NCBI GenBank assembly: GCA_964537555.1
Contig: CAZIAD010000002.1
Coordinates: 1 to 64,000 of the forward strand
From: CAYRWR01 sp964537555
Lineage (GTDB): Bacteria; Spirochaetota; Brevinematia; Brevinematales; CAYRWR01
Direction of reading: 5' to 3'
Length of the DNA: 64,000 bases
Position numbers and translations under genes: made by a program. The stretch's first letter is position 1. Each line of letters opens with the position of its first letter. Of this stretch, positions 53,435 through 62,145 are shown in pieces. The notes under the pieces are model-generated. The model saw nothing but the letters and a program-made list of their open reading frames with translations, made no database searches and was not told where the DNA came from.

Positions 53435-55225
53435 CTACTTATTCTTAGGGGCCTCGAAGATCCGGATACCCAGCTCGGCCAGCTGTTCCCCGGTCACTCC
53501 GGATGGTGTCTCACTCATGAGATCGATCCCCTTCTGGGTCTTGGGGAAGGCGATCACGTCCCGGATATTTTCCAGGCCTTCGAACTCCATGACCATGCGG
53601 TCCAGCCCGAAAGCGATGCCGCCGTGGGGGGGAGCACCGTAGCTCAGGGCTTCCATGAGGAATCCGAACTTCTCATTGGCCTCTTCAGTAGAGATGTTCA
53701 GTATGTTCAGGACCTGGAGCTGCATGTCAGGGTCATTGATACGGATAGACCCTCCGCCCAGTTCGATTCCGTTCAGTACCAGGTCATAAGAGTCGGACAG
53801 CACTGCCCCTGGATCAGTCTTGAGCTTGTCCACGTCCTCCAGCTTAGGCGCGGTGAAGGGGTGGTGCACAGAGTCGTATCTATTGGACTCCTCATTCCAC
53901 AGGAAGAGGGGAAAGTCCACGATCCATACAAACTGCAGGTTTTTATTATCCATGTATCCGAAGCGGCGTCCTACTTCCAGGCGCAGGTTGCAGATGGAGT
54001 CGTACACTACTTTCTGGGAGGTATCACCGATAAAGAGCAGTGCGCCTCCGTCTTTGATGCCGGTCTCTTTGATGAGCTTCTGCTGTATCTCATCAGAGAA
54101 ATATTTGACGATATTGGACTCCAGCTTGCCGTCCTTGACCCGCATCCAGGCCATACCCTTGGAGCCGTACTTGCCTACAAAGGTAATGAGGTCGTCCAGG
54201 TCCTTACGGGACAGCCGGTCTCCTTCAGGAACAGGCAGACACTTGACCATACCGCCCTTGCCGGTCACGATCTCGAATACCTTAAACTCGGAGTCCTTGA
54301 CAATATGGGTCACATCCACGATCTCCATGCCGAATCTGAGGTCAGGCCGGTCACAGGCATACTTGTCCATAGCCTCCTGCCAGCTCATGCGGCGGATAGG
54401 GGTCTGAATATCTATGTTATAGTTATCCTTGAGGATCTTGGTGTACATCCTGTCCATTTTATTGATGAGGTCATCCATCGTGATAAAGGAAGCCTCGATA
54501 TCCACCTGGGTAAACTCCAGCTGGCGGTCGGCCCGGAGGTCTTCATCCCGGAAACACTTGGTAATCTGGTAATACTTTTCCAGTCCGCCTACCATCAGGA
54601 TCTGCTTAAAAAGCTGGGGAGACTGGGGCAGAGCATAAAAGCTGCCATGCTGAAGACGGGAGGGCACTAAGAAGTCACGCGCCCCTTCGGGAGTGGACTT
54701 GTTGAGCATAGGGGTCTCTACTTCCAGGAAGCCGTCCTGGTTAAGGAACTCTCTCACAGTCTGGGCGATCTTATGGCGTATATACATATTTCGGAACATA
54801 AAGGGACGGCGCATATCGATGTATCTGTATTTGAGGCGCACTTCTTCATTTATCTCGGTCTCATCCACCTGGAAGGGAGGGGTCTTGGACTTGTTGAGTA
54901 CAGTCAGGGAGTCGATCTTGATCTCGTACTTACCGGTAGCCAGGTTGGGATTGGCCAGACCTTCCCCTCTCTGCAGGACCTCACCACTGGCAGAGATCAC
55001 ATCTTCATGGCGCAGCTTTTTAGCGACAGCATGGGCATCAGGATTAGTAGCCGGGTCGAATACCAGCTGTACCAGTCCGGAGCGGTCACGCACATCCACA
55101 AATGTCAGGTCACCATGGTCACGGTAATTGAGCACCCAGCCATTTACGGTATGTCTTTTGCCTACATACTCGTCTTTAGTAAACTCACCACAGTACAGGC
55201 TGCGCTGCTGCTCTTTCTTGATCAT
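53435..55225 (-). CDS. aspS: Aspartyl-tRNA synthetase
   Basis: 596 residues, normal for bacterial AspRS. Order: OB-fold anticodon domain (about 1-105), class II core with QSPQLFKQILMVGG and motif 2 FRDEDLRADRQLEFTQ, bacterial GAD insertion (about 290-415), and motif 3 GGIAFGLDRMVM. In the anticodon domain the sequence is YRDHG, with His where strictly Asp-specific enzymes such as that of E. coli have Leu. This is a known mark of non-discriminating AspRS, so the cell may also need GatCAB. That last point is an inference. Confidence 0.97.
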   Translation of the reverse strand: MIKKEQQRSLYCGEFTKDEYVGKRHTVNGWVLNYRDHGDLTFVDVRDRSGLVQLVFDPATNPDAHAVAKKLRHEDVISASGEVLQRGEGLANPNLATGKYEIKIDSLTVLNKSKTPPFQVDETEINEEVRLKYRYIDMRRPFMFRNMYIRHKIAQTVREFLNQDGFLEVETPMLNKSTPEGARDFLVPSRLQHGSFYALPQSPQLFKQILMVGGLEKYYQITKCFRDEDLRADRQLEFTQVDIEASFITMDDLINKMDRMYTKILKDNYNIDIQTPIRRMSWQEAMDKYACDRPDLRFGMEIVDVTHIVKDSEFKVFEIVTGKGGMVKCLPVPEGDRLSRKDLDDLITFVGKYGSKGMAWMRVKDGKLESNIVKYFSDEIQQKLIKETGIKDGGALLFIGDTSQKVVYDSICNLRLEVGRRFGYMDNKNLQFVWIVDFPLFLWNEESNRYDSVHHPFTAPKLEDVDKLKTDPGAVLSDSYDLVLNGIELGGGSIRINDPDMQLQVLNILNISTEEANEKFGFLMEALSYGAPPHGGIAFGLDRMVMEFEGLENIRDVIAFPKTQKGIDLMSETPSGVTGEQLAELGIRIFEAPKNK

Positions 55226-55349
55226 TATCTTCCTCCGGAAATTTCAATAGATTATTTTAAATGAAAGGTGCGATTTTTGCAAATTGGGTGCACCGATGAA
55301 AAAAGGCCGCATGAAAAGTCACCCAGCCTGTCCAAAAATACGGCAAAGA

Positions 55350-55660
55350 CTAGGGAAAAGGATAAGCACTCTGATCGCTGATGAAATTAGAGATCCCGGC
55401 TATGTAGTCGAAGAAATCCGGGTCCATGACCAGAGGGCATTGGGAATGGGCAGAACCCGGTACCAGCTTGGCCCACTTGATAGTGCCGCCATGATGGTCA
55501 TAGACTGCCTGTCCATGGGTATCCCATCTCTGCGACATGTCCGCCAGTCCGTGTATCCATAACAGGGGAACACTCACGTCCTGAATGGCACTGACATTGT
55601 CCAGGCGGTATCCGGTCAGATAGGAGTCCTGAATAGGCAGGTAGGTGGCATCCTGAAAGA
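55350..55660 (-). pseudogene. 3'-end copy of the alpha/beta hydrolase gene
   Basis: About 100 codons, from QDATYLPIQDSYLTGYRLDN to a TAG stop at 55350, match the C-terminal third of the hydrolase at 56698-57639 with few changes and no internal stop. The catalytic-type His region (PGSAHSQ) is present but the nucleophile half is missing and no start region exists. Homology ends sharply near 55660. A GTG at 55577 could only start a 75-residue fragment. Confidence 0.85.
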
Positions 55661-55700
55661 AAGAGAGTATTCCAGTCAGGAAAATGATATTTATGCAGAA

Positions 55701-55910
55701 ATGGGTGATAGAATAGCCGCCGAAGGTTTTAATCTAGTCCAGCAGGCAATCCTCTCCAAGATCTATTTAGATATTTTAATAAAGTACATGAAGGAACAGG
55801 TAGTACAGACAAATTCAGAAAATGGAAAAACCAGTCAATCAAGGGTTTATACTGACATTATTTCCGAATCCATCTTATCCAATCATAAGTCTAAACAGAA
55901 TCCTGAATAG
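55701..55910 (+). CDS. Short ORF, possible 3' fragment of an unknown gene
   Basis: A 69-codon frame that stays open upstream to about 55651 with similar composition (EYSSQENDIYAEMGDR), so it may be the tail of a larger lost gene. Helical and charged, with no recognised domain. It starts where the hydrolase copy ends. Low confidence that it is expressed. Confidence 0.25.
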   Translation: MGDRIAAEGFNLVQQAILSKIYLDILIKYMKEQVVQTNSENGKTSQSRVYTDIISESILSNHKSKQNPE

Positions 55911-55951
55911 TACCTGGTGCTCAAAAATCCAGAGAGAATGTATCCCGGATT

Positions 55952-56593
55952 TTATTTAAAAGTCATGGTCTCCACTATTTTCAGGAGCATATCTTTCTCT
56001 TCCTGGTTAGTATAAGAGATAGCCGCACTGATACAAAAACGGTCCTTGATAGTGGAATAGTAGGTCTGATAGATCGTTAAACCGGCATAATTCATAGCCA
56101 GATTCATAATATAGTATTCCTGCCCATTGATCACTTCTTTACTAAATTCGTCGTCTATGTGGTCATACTGTATCTGGGATTGCTGCAAAAATTTACGGGT
56201 ATGAAATAAATAATCCCCGCCAGTCTGTACGCCCGGTGCGTTCTGGAGATTTTCTGCTACCAATAAGAAGCTGGGATTGTAGTCCACGGCTGCACCGACC
56301 TCATAGCGAAACACTGCCAGCAGATTGGCCGTATTTATCTCTGATGCTTTTACCATAGCCTTAAGCTTTTTATCTTCCCCGGTCACCAGGTCTTTTCCCA
56401 TATCAGCGATCTTTTGAGTGGCTTCTTTGGACTGCACTACCCAGTCACCGGGTAGGGTGACTTCAAAATTAAAATAGGAATTGATGTATTTTCCATTTTC
56501 CACATGGCCGTAATCAAAGTTTTTAACCTTGGCCTGGCCACATGAAGAAAAAACAGCGGCCGCTAAAATAACAAATAATAATCTCATTTTCAT
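55952..56593 (-). CDS. Hypothetical lipoprotein (213 aa)
   Basis: A lipoprotein signal ending VFSSC, then a 190-residue domain with YFNFEVTLPGDWVV, a pattern like PsbP/MOG1-type or other secreted 'lipoprotein of unknown function' folds. Ribosome site GGGAGAGG. It sits between the two copies of the hydrolase 3' end. Function unknown. Confidence 0.65.
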   Translation of the reverse strand: MKMRLLFVILAAAVFSSCGQAKVKNFDYGHVENGKYINSYFNFEVTLPGDWVVQSKEATQKIADMGKDLVTGEDKKLKAMVKASEINTANLLAVFRYEVGAAVDYNPSFLLVAENLQNAPGVQTGGDYLFHTRKFLQQSQIQYDHIDDEFSKEVINGQEYYIMNLAMNYAGLTIYQTYYSTIKDRFCISAAISYTNQEEKDMLLKIVETMTFK

Positions 56594-56697
56594 ACTAATA
56601 CCTCTCCCTTAAATTTGGCTATCACAATTTAAAGCATCCCGGGCATCACGTCAAAATTTTCACACCTTTATTCTATGCAGACACATTTTATATACTA

Positions 56698-57639
56698 TTA
56701 TGGAAAAGGATAGACGGTCTGATCACTGATGAAATTAGAGATCCCGTCTATGTAATCTGAGAAATCGGGGTCCATGACCAGGGGGCTCTGGGAATGGGCT
56801 GAGCCAGGGACCAGCTTGGCCCACTTAAGGGACCCGCCATGATGGTCATAGACTGCCTGGCCATGGGTATCCCATCTCTGCGACATATCAGCCTGGCCGT
56901 GTATCCATACCAGGGGCACGCTCACGTCCTGGATAGCACTCACATTGTCCAGCCGGTATCCCGTGAGATAGGAGTCGTGAATAGGCAGGAATGTGGCATC
57001 CTGGATAAAGATCTCCACCGAGCCGATAGGGGCCTCCAGGACCAGCCCCAGAGCAGAATCCATGTGCCCATAAGCCGCCACATGACAGGCCGGCACCGAG
57101 CCCAGTGAATAACCATAGATCATAATATTAGTACGTGCTACCCCCAGAGTATTGGTGAGGTAGACCAGAGAGGCTTCCGCGTCCTCAAACAGGCCCTGTT
57201 CCGTAGGCTCACCCTGGCTCTTACCGTAACCCCGGTAGTCCATCATAAACACATCGGCCCCCGTATTGAACAGGAGCTTAGCCCGGCCCCAGTAGTTATC
57301 CATACTATGGTAATTTCCATGGAAAAACAGGATGGTCCTGCCGGTCCCCCCGATGAGATGCTGCATATAGTAAGAATAGATATTATTAGTACCGCTAATA
57401 AATATGTACTGATTATAGGTATTAGTGATATTATCAAAGAGAATGGCATCCGACCAGGCCGGTACGGAGGAGATCTGGGTGTAGAACTCCCCACCGTTAA
57501 AGTTACCCAGTAGATAGGGCTGGGCATTGGAGTAGGATACATTATTAAAGATGGCCGGTGCGATGAAGGTGTCCAGATCCATACAGGACACTGATGCCAG
57601 TAAGAAAAGGATCGGCAATACTAATACTCTCTTCTTCAT
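56698..57639 (-). CDS. Alpha/beta hydrolase lipoprotein
   Basis: 313 residues: lipoprotein signal with SVSC (about residue 19), then an alpha/beta hydrolase fold with FFHGNYHS (oxyanion region), the nucleophile elbow GYSLGS (about 171-176), an acid residue probably near WIHGQADMSQ, and His in PGSAHSQ (about 287). Similar to ABHD13/BEM46-type hydrolases. Its start overlaps the stop of the 57636 lipoprotein gene (ATGA). A fragment of its 3' end lies at 55350-55660. Confidence 0.85.
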   Translation of the reverse strand: MKKRVLVLPILFLLASVSCMDLDTFIAPAIFNNVSYSNAQPYLLGNFNGGEFYTQISSVPAWSDAILFDNITNTYNQYIFISGTNNIYSYYMQHLIGGTGRTILFFHGNYHSMDNYWGRAKLLFNTGADVFMMDYRGYGKSQGEPTEQGLFEDAEASLVYLTNTLGVARTNIMIYGYSLGSVPACHVAAYGHMDSALGLVLEAPIGSVEIFIQDATFLPIHDSYLTGYRLDNVSAIQDVSVPLVWIHGQADMSQRWDTHGQAVYDHHGGSLKWAKLVPGSAHSQSPLVMDPDFSDYIDGISNFISDQTVYPFP

Positions 57640-58322
57640 TTTGCACCTCCGAAGCGGTAGGAAAATCCCAGATAAGGGGCTATGGCTCCCTGATCCCCCA
57701 GTCCCACAAAACTGACCGCTTTACCGGTATTGGATCCACCGGGATGCACATAGCGGACCTCCACTGTGATGTCAAATCTATCGAAAATAAATTCAGACCC
57801 TATGATAATAGAAGGAATGAGGGTGTTGTCCTTGGGTAGGTCAGCCGTCTTGGGGTAGAAGTCCACTAATGTGGATACACCGGTATAGACCCGGACCTTC
57901 TGACTGAGGTCCCAATAAGCCACCGCACCCAGCTCGGGCAGAGCAGTAAAGGACCCCGCAAAGTCATACATGAGGAGGGCATTGAGATGCAGAGAGACTC
58001 CGGGCACGGCCCCTTTCTGATATAATACCCCGTAGAGGGAATTGAGCTCTATCATGCCTATCAGTCCGAAAATGATGGGGGTGATGTGCACCGCCCCGCC
58101 CACGGTGATGTCCCGGGTGAGGCCGTACTGATAGTCTACCGATACCAGGGGCATAGGCAGGGGGATGCCCAGATTGTCAAACAATGCCCCTCCCAGGTCC
58201 AGAGATACTTTGTGCTCCCCTAACTCCAGGGGCCTGACCTGACGCAGGCTGGAACAGCCTGTCATTATCCATAATAAAAGTACAGGTAAAAGGATAAAGA
58301 TCCCCTTTCCACTCTTCCTCAT
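57636..58322 (-). CDS. Beta-barrel-like lipoprotein (228 aa)
   Basis: A lipoprotein signal ending WIMTGC, followed by alternating beta-strand segments (VSVDYQYGL, TVGGAVHI, VRVYTGVSTL, ITVEVRYVHP) and a final YLGFSYRFGGAK, which looks like outer-membrane beta strands. It may be an outer-membrane-associated protein. Probably in one transcript with the hydrolase, which overlaps it. Confidence 0.65.
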   Translation of the reverse strand: MRKSGKGIFILLPVLLLWIMTGCSSLRQVRPLELGEHKVSLDLGGALFDNLGIPLPMPLVSVDYQYGLTRDITVGGAVHITPIIFGLIGMIELNSLYGVLYQKGAVPGVSLHLNALLMYDFAGSFTALPELGAVAYWDLSQKVRVYTGVSTLVDFYPKTADLPKDNTLIPSIIIGSEFIFDRFDITVEVRYVHPGGSNTGKAVSFVGLGDQGAIAPYLGFSYRFGGAK

Positions 58323-59017
58323 CGCTCTCTCCTATTGTTAAATCAGCCTATAGGTTAATATTTATTGTGCAATAAAGCAAACTTGAAAATAGGTCCTTTC
58401 TCCATTCCTGTGGACTGCTCCCATTGAGACTGCCGGAATCCCCGTCTGGTCACACTGCCCCTGTGAAGGCCTCTTCATTTCTTGCCGCCACAAGAAACGC
58501 CCTTCGGCTAGGAGCTCAGGGACCGGGAAGTAGCTTTTTGATCTGTACGACGACGAGGCATCCCCTCGGCAATTGAAGTCCTGGAGTGTAGCATACAATG
58601 TGCTTAAGCCGGATCGATGTCCTTCATCGGCCTCAGAGCAGCATTTAGTGTAATTCTTTTGTTTAAGTAGAGTCAATGATGGACTATAGTGATCTTCTCA
58701 AACCAGGCCGATTGCGGATAAGCACAGTATAGGGTAGCAAGCATCGGCTCCTGTGCGTCCATGCACCCGCCGATGTTAAAGCATCCGTGCTTGTCACCTC
58801 TTGGGGTGTATAGTGGGGCGCACATTGTGGAGCAAATCAGGCCTTCAATGCCCGGTACAGAAGACTTAGGTAAAAGCTTTCTCTGCTTAGCACATATTCT
58901 TTAAAAGAATATTTGATCTCTGAGTTTAAACATTTGAAACACAAAGGGACTGGAAAATGGATAGCATGGGATATTCCTGCTATAATAGGATCATTCTAAA
59001 CGCTGAAGGGGACAATC
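58323..59017. repeat. Non-coding region with hairpins, partly shared with the 60-62 kb repeats
   Basis: Nearly 700 bases without a convincing gene. On the minus strand a block near 58800-58850 (TGCGCCCCACTATACACCCC) closely resembles plus-strand blocks near 60767 and 61805. Stems include CATCGGC/GCCGATG with an inner GTGC/GCAC, and a TTTCTTG/CAAGAAA hairpin near 58485. Possibilities are a dispersed repeat copy, a structured RNA or a group II intron remnant (the block starts GTGCG). No reverse transcriptase or domain V is visible. Confidence 0.4.
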
Positions 59018-59464
59018 ATGACGATATGGGTCGATGCGGATGCTACCCCCCGGGTCATCAAGGATATACTGTACCGGGCGGCGGACCGGGTAAAGGTGGA
59101 TACGGTGTTTGTAGCCAATGTGGAGCTCAGCCTGCCCCGCTCCGCCTATCTGTCTACTATAGTAGTGGAAAAGGGATTCGACGTGGCCGATATGGCCATC
59201 ACCGACAAGGTCCAGCCCGGCGACCTGGTCATCACGGCCGACATCCCCCTGGCTGCTATGGTGGTAGAGAGAGAGGCCTACGCCCTCAATCCCCGGGGCG
59301 AGTTTTACACCCGGGAGAACGTCCAGCAGAAGCTGGTCCTGCGTAATCTGATGAGCGAGCTGCGGGACCTGGGCGAAAACATAGGAGGGCCACCGGCACT
59401 CAACCAGCGGGACCGGCAGGAGTTTGCCAATCAGTTGGATCGGTTTTTGACCAGGAAAAGGTAG
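59018..59464 (+). CDS. YaiI/YqxD family protein (DUF188)
   Basis: 148 residues with the family start MTIWVDADATPRVIKDILYRAA, then VVEKGFDVADMAI and DLVITADIPLAAMVV, which match the PIN-like fold of YaiI/YqxD proteins. Length fits (about 150). Function unsettled; the acidic residues suggest a nuclease-like site. GC-rich codon use, unlike the repeats on either side. Confidence 0.93.
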   Translation: MTIWVDADATPRVIKDILYRAADRVKVDTVFVANVELSLPRSAYLSTIVVEKGFDVADMAITDKVQPGDLVITADIPLAAMVVEREAYALNPRGEFYTRENVQQKLVLRNLMSELRDLGENIGGPPALNQRDRQEFANQLDRFLTRKR

Positions 59465-59539
59465 GAACTGTCCTCTTCAATAATTGTTTTTCGCCGGGAT
59501 AAGATTTATACTCTGGAATCAGTTAAAAACGGAGCATGT

Positions 59540-60455
59540 ATGAAAAGATATTTATTACTGTTATTTTGCCTGCCTTTATTCCTCAGCGATTGCAACAAAA
59601 AAGTCCCCCACTACACCCCCCCCCGATAGTGGACCCCTGAAGAAAAATGTAAAAGTCTACTATGATGAAGATATGCCTGTCTCCGCTATGGTGCTGGCTG
59701 AGAAGGGGCTCACTCTGAGAAAAGAAGCCTCCCAATCCTCACCTGCCCTGGCTCTGATCCCTTTTGGCAGCGAAGTAGTGAAAAAAGGCAGCACTAAAGT
59801 CCCGGCGACCATCGATGGATACCAGGGGGACTGGGTCCCTGTGACCTGGAAGGGGCAGGAGGGCTGGCTCTGGGACGGATATCTCAAGGTCAATGATCCG
59901 GGGAATTATACTGTCTCTCCTCCCGTGGCACTCCATTTTCTTAAAAATCTTGAAAGTCTGGTTAGCTCCAAAAACAGGGTGAAAATGTATGGAGGCGAGC
60001 AGATGACCGGATGTACCTTCTCCGAATACGGTGCTGTCATGCAATTTAATAAGGACCATACTTTCGAGATAATGTATGACGGCTTATCTCCTGATGATAT
60101 CAGCAGCTGCCCTGCCTGTGATACAAAGCTGAACAATGAAGAATTACAAGGCCGTAGTACCACCTCTTATGCCTGGGAAAAGGCCACCAGCGGCACCTGG
60201 AAGATAAAAGACACTCAGCTAATACTGAGCGCAAATAAGTCCCGGGAAAAACAATCTCTCTTTATGGTCAAGCACTCCTGTCCCACAGGAGGGACCAATA
60301 TAACCGTGAGCAATATAAGTGAAACCTTAGACTATCAAGTGATAGCAGGCTATGTGGATACCAAAGACAAAAAGGGAAATCCCGTACATAAAGCGGTGAT
60401 GGGACTGCACGGGGATGAGCATAACTGGGTATTTGAAGCGCTTAAACAGGAATGA
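59540..60455 (+). pseudogene. SH3-domain lipoprotein gene split by a C9 tract (possible phase-variable gene)
   Basis: ATG at 59540 behind GGAG encodes a lipoprotein signal (LFLSDC, Cys about residue 18), then runs into a C9 tract and stops at TAG 59627. The -1 frame from the tract is open to TGA at 60455 and encodes a linker (DSGPLKKNVKVYYDEDM), an SH3-like domain (LAEKGLTLRKEASQSSPAL) and a C-terminal domain. With eight C the parts fuse into about 304 residues. ATG at 59673 could start the second part alone, without signal. So the gene is off as read, broken, or a sequencing error. Confidence 0.75.
59616..59624 (+). repeat. C9 homopolymer tract in the SH3 lipoprotein gene
   Basis: Nine C in a row right after the lipoprotein signal. 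Loss of one base joins the two frames. Tracts of this type are slippage hot spots. Confidence 0.9.
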
Positions 60456-61049
60456 TGGCGGGATACCCTGGAACTAACCAAAGACCCTCTTTTTACCCCC
60501 GCCTCGATAGTGCGGATAGACTGCGTAGGTAGATACTCGGCGTCCGTTGGACCCTGATTCCGAAACGGTAACAAATACAAAATCTGCAATCAGCAATTCT
60601 CCCTGTACCCTGCCGAAAGGCTGCCGAATAAGTCAATAGTCGATAGTCTATAGTCAATAGTGGGCACTGTCTTTTAAGTCCGAGTCCAAAACTACAACAG
60701 ATAGAAGATGTGCAACCCAGCCAAGCTCTACTTCCTCGCCGAAGTCTGCCTGCTGTGCTCCTCAATATGCGCCCCAGTCTACACCCCACAAGGGCTTACT
60801 TACCCTATAATGTACCCAGCCTCCGGCCATTAAGCCCGTTCAAGCATATTGACTGCTACACTCCAGCAGACATTTCGCGAGGTGACAGTATCCTGTCCCA
60901 CCGACCAGAAAAGGAATTTTCTTTGCCAAGCTTTCTTTTCTTCCCGAAAAGAAAGCGGAAAGCCAGCCGGATGTCTCCGGCATAGGCACTCCATGGCAGG
61001 CCCTGCACTGACTCCCGCCGACAAGCCAACTTGCTGGAGTACAAAAATC
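60456..61049. repeat. Dispersed-repeat block left of hicAB
   Basis: No gene. It holds a heptamer array of the type AGTCRAT at 60630-60660 followed by AGTGGGCACTGTC, a block with TGCGCCCCAGTCTACACCCC near 60767, and a 54-bp element at 60911-60964 that is identical to 61948-62001. The 54-bp element contains an 11-bp perfect stem (GCTTTCTTTTC/GAAAAGAAAGC). The order of blocks is the same in the right-hand copy. Reading frames across it are by-products of the repeat. Confidence 0.75.
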
Positions 61050-61078
61050 TTGATTTTATTAATAAGAATTCTTATACT
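61050..61078 (+). promoter_or_regulatory. Sigma-70-type promoter of hicAB
   Basis: TTGATT (61050-61055), a 17-base spacer, TATACT (61073-61078). The hicA ATG at 61086 stands only seven bases after the -10 box, so the transcript may be leaderless; no ribosome site is seen. Confidence 0.5.
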
Positions 61079-61085
61079 GATTTCT

Positions 61086-61334
61086 ATGAGTAAGTTTGAC
61101 AAGTTCCTGTTGAAAATTTTAAAGGGACAATCGGATACCAATATTTCTTTTTCTGAGCTCTGCAACTTCATCATATCCCTGGGATTTTGTGAGAAAATAA
61201 GAGGCTCACACCATATTTACTACAAACAGGGTGTTGATGAGATCATTAACCTACAACCGTAAAAGGATAAAGCCAAACCCTATCAGGTGAAACAGGTAAG
61301 AAACCTGATCATCAAGTATCAATTGGGAGAATAA
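61086..61334 (+). pseudogene. hicA: hicA toxin gene with an in-frame stop
   Basis: 58 codons with the HicA core (ELCNFIISLGF, then RGSHHIYYK with the catalytic-type His), then TAA at 61260-61262 in INLQP*KDKAKPYQVKQV, then 23 open codons to TAA at 61334. The tail KAKPYQVKQVRNLIIKYQLG is standard HicA. So one nonsense change cuts the last third of the toxin, including its last strand and helix. hicB follows one base later and is intact. Confidence 0.85.
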
Positions 61335-61335
61335 T

Positions 61336-61554
61336 ATGCAAAAGTACAAATATGAGATCATCATTTACTGGAGTGATACGGACGACAAATATATTGCCGA
61401 AGTCCCTGAGCTACCCGGATGCATGTCAGACGGCCAGACCTATGAAGAGGCCATAAAAAATACCAGTGTAATCATAGAAGAATGGATAGAGACTGCTAAA
61501 GAGACCGGAAGAGAAATCCCTGTACCAAAAGGAAGAAAGCTCAGCTACGCATAG
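61336..61554 (+). CDS. hicB: HicB family antitoxin
   Basis: 72 residues, the short HicB type: YEIIIYWSDTDDKYIAEVPELPGCMSDGQTYEEAIKN is the partial RNase H-like fold. No added DNA-binding domain, so regulation is probably by other means. It directly follows the broken hicA. Its stop codon runs into a heptamer repeat array. Confidence 0.9.
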   Translation: MQKYKYEIIIYWSDTDDKYIAEVPELPGCMSDGQTYEEAIKNTSVIIEEWIETAKETGREIPVPKGRKLSYA

Positions 61555-62087
61555 ATAGTCAATAGTCAATAGTGGGCACTGTCTTTTTAAGTCCGAGCCC
61601 GCAAATATAACAGATAGAAAAGGTGAAATGCCACCAAGCCCTACTTCCTCGCCGGAGTCTGCCGAATAAGTCAATAGTCGATAGTCGATAGTCAATAGTG
61701 GGCACTGTCTTATAAGTCCGCGTCCGAAACGGTAACAGAGAGAAAATCTGCAATCAGCAATTCTTCCTGTACACTGCCGAAAGGCTGCCTGCTACGCTCC
61801 GCACCGTGCGCCACACCCTACGCTAAACAGGGCTGACCTACCCTAGTCTAAACCCCTCCGCCAGGACATTCAGCCCGCCCGGCATGGTGCCTGCTCTACT
61901 CCGCAGCCATTTCGCTGGGAGATGCACCATAGTCGTACTGACCAAAGAAGGAATTTTCTTTGCCAAGCTTTCTTTTCTTCCCGAAAAGAAAGCGGAAAGC
62001 CCCCTGGCTCACGCCAGGAAAGACACCTCATGGCAGGCCATGCCCCACCTCCCACCGCCAGGTGCCCACCCGCTCCGCGGATGAAGC
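61555..62087. repeat. Dispersed-repeat block right of hicAB
   Basis: No gene. Two heptamer arrays (about 61555-61580 and 61670-61698), each followed by AGTGGGCACTGTC; a block CCGAAACGGTAACA...AAAATCTGCAATCAGCA near 61725 also found near 60560; a TGCGCC block near 61807; and the 54-bp element at 61948-62001, identical to that at 60911-60964. Confidence 0.75.
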
Positions 62088-62126
62088 ACAAAAAAAACAC
62101 CGGGAGAGAATCCCGGCGTTTATTTT
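62088..62126. terminator. Bidirectional hairpin terminator
   Basis: CACCGGGA and TCCCGGCG pair around GAGAA, with an A run on the left and a T-rich stretch on the right, so it can act on either strand. On the minus strand it ends the 53-residue ORF. Confidence 0.75.
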
Positions 62127-62145
62127 TTACTTCACAGCAGCAACA

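Noticed and set aside
53624..54670. 348-codon plus-strand frame opposite aspS
   Set aside because: Antisense shadow; aspS is complete and motif-verified.
58362..58676. 104-codon minus-strand frame in the gene-free region
   Set aside because: No ribosome site and no domain; it crosses hairpins of a likely structured or repeat region.
22734..61262. Reassignment of TAA as a sense codon
   Set aside because: Many intact genes here end at TAA in the expected place (for example pdxS and the ABC permease at 1059-1061), so the in-frame TAAs in the toxins are best read as nonsense changes.
60630..61720. Integron attC-like sites around hicAB
   Set aside because: I could not find the paired RYYYAAC/GTTRRRY core sites in the repeats, and no integrase gene is present.
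60830..62100. Minus-strand frames sharing the peptide PLSFREEKKAWQRKF
   Set aside because: The peptide is just the translation of the identical 54-bp stem-loop repeat; the frames differ elsewhere and lack ribosome sites.
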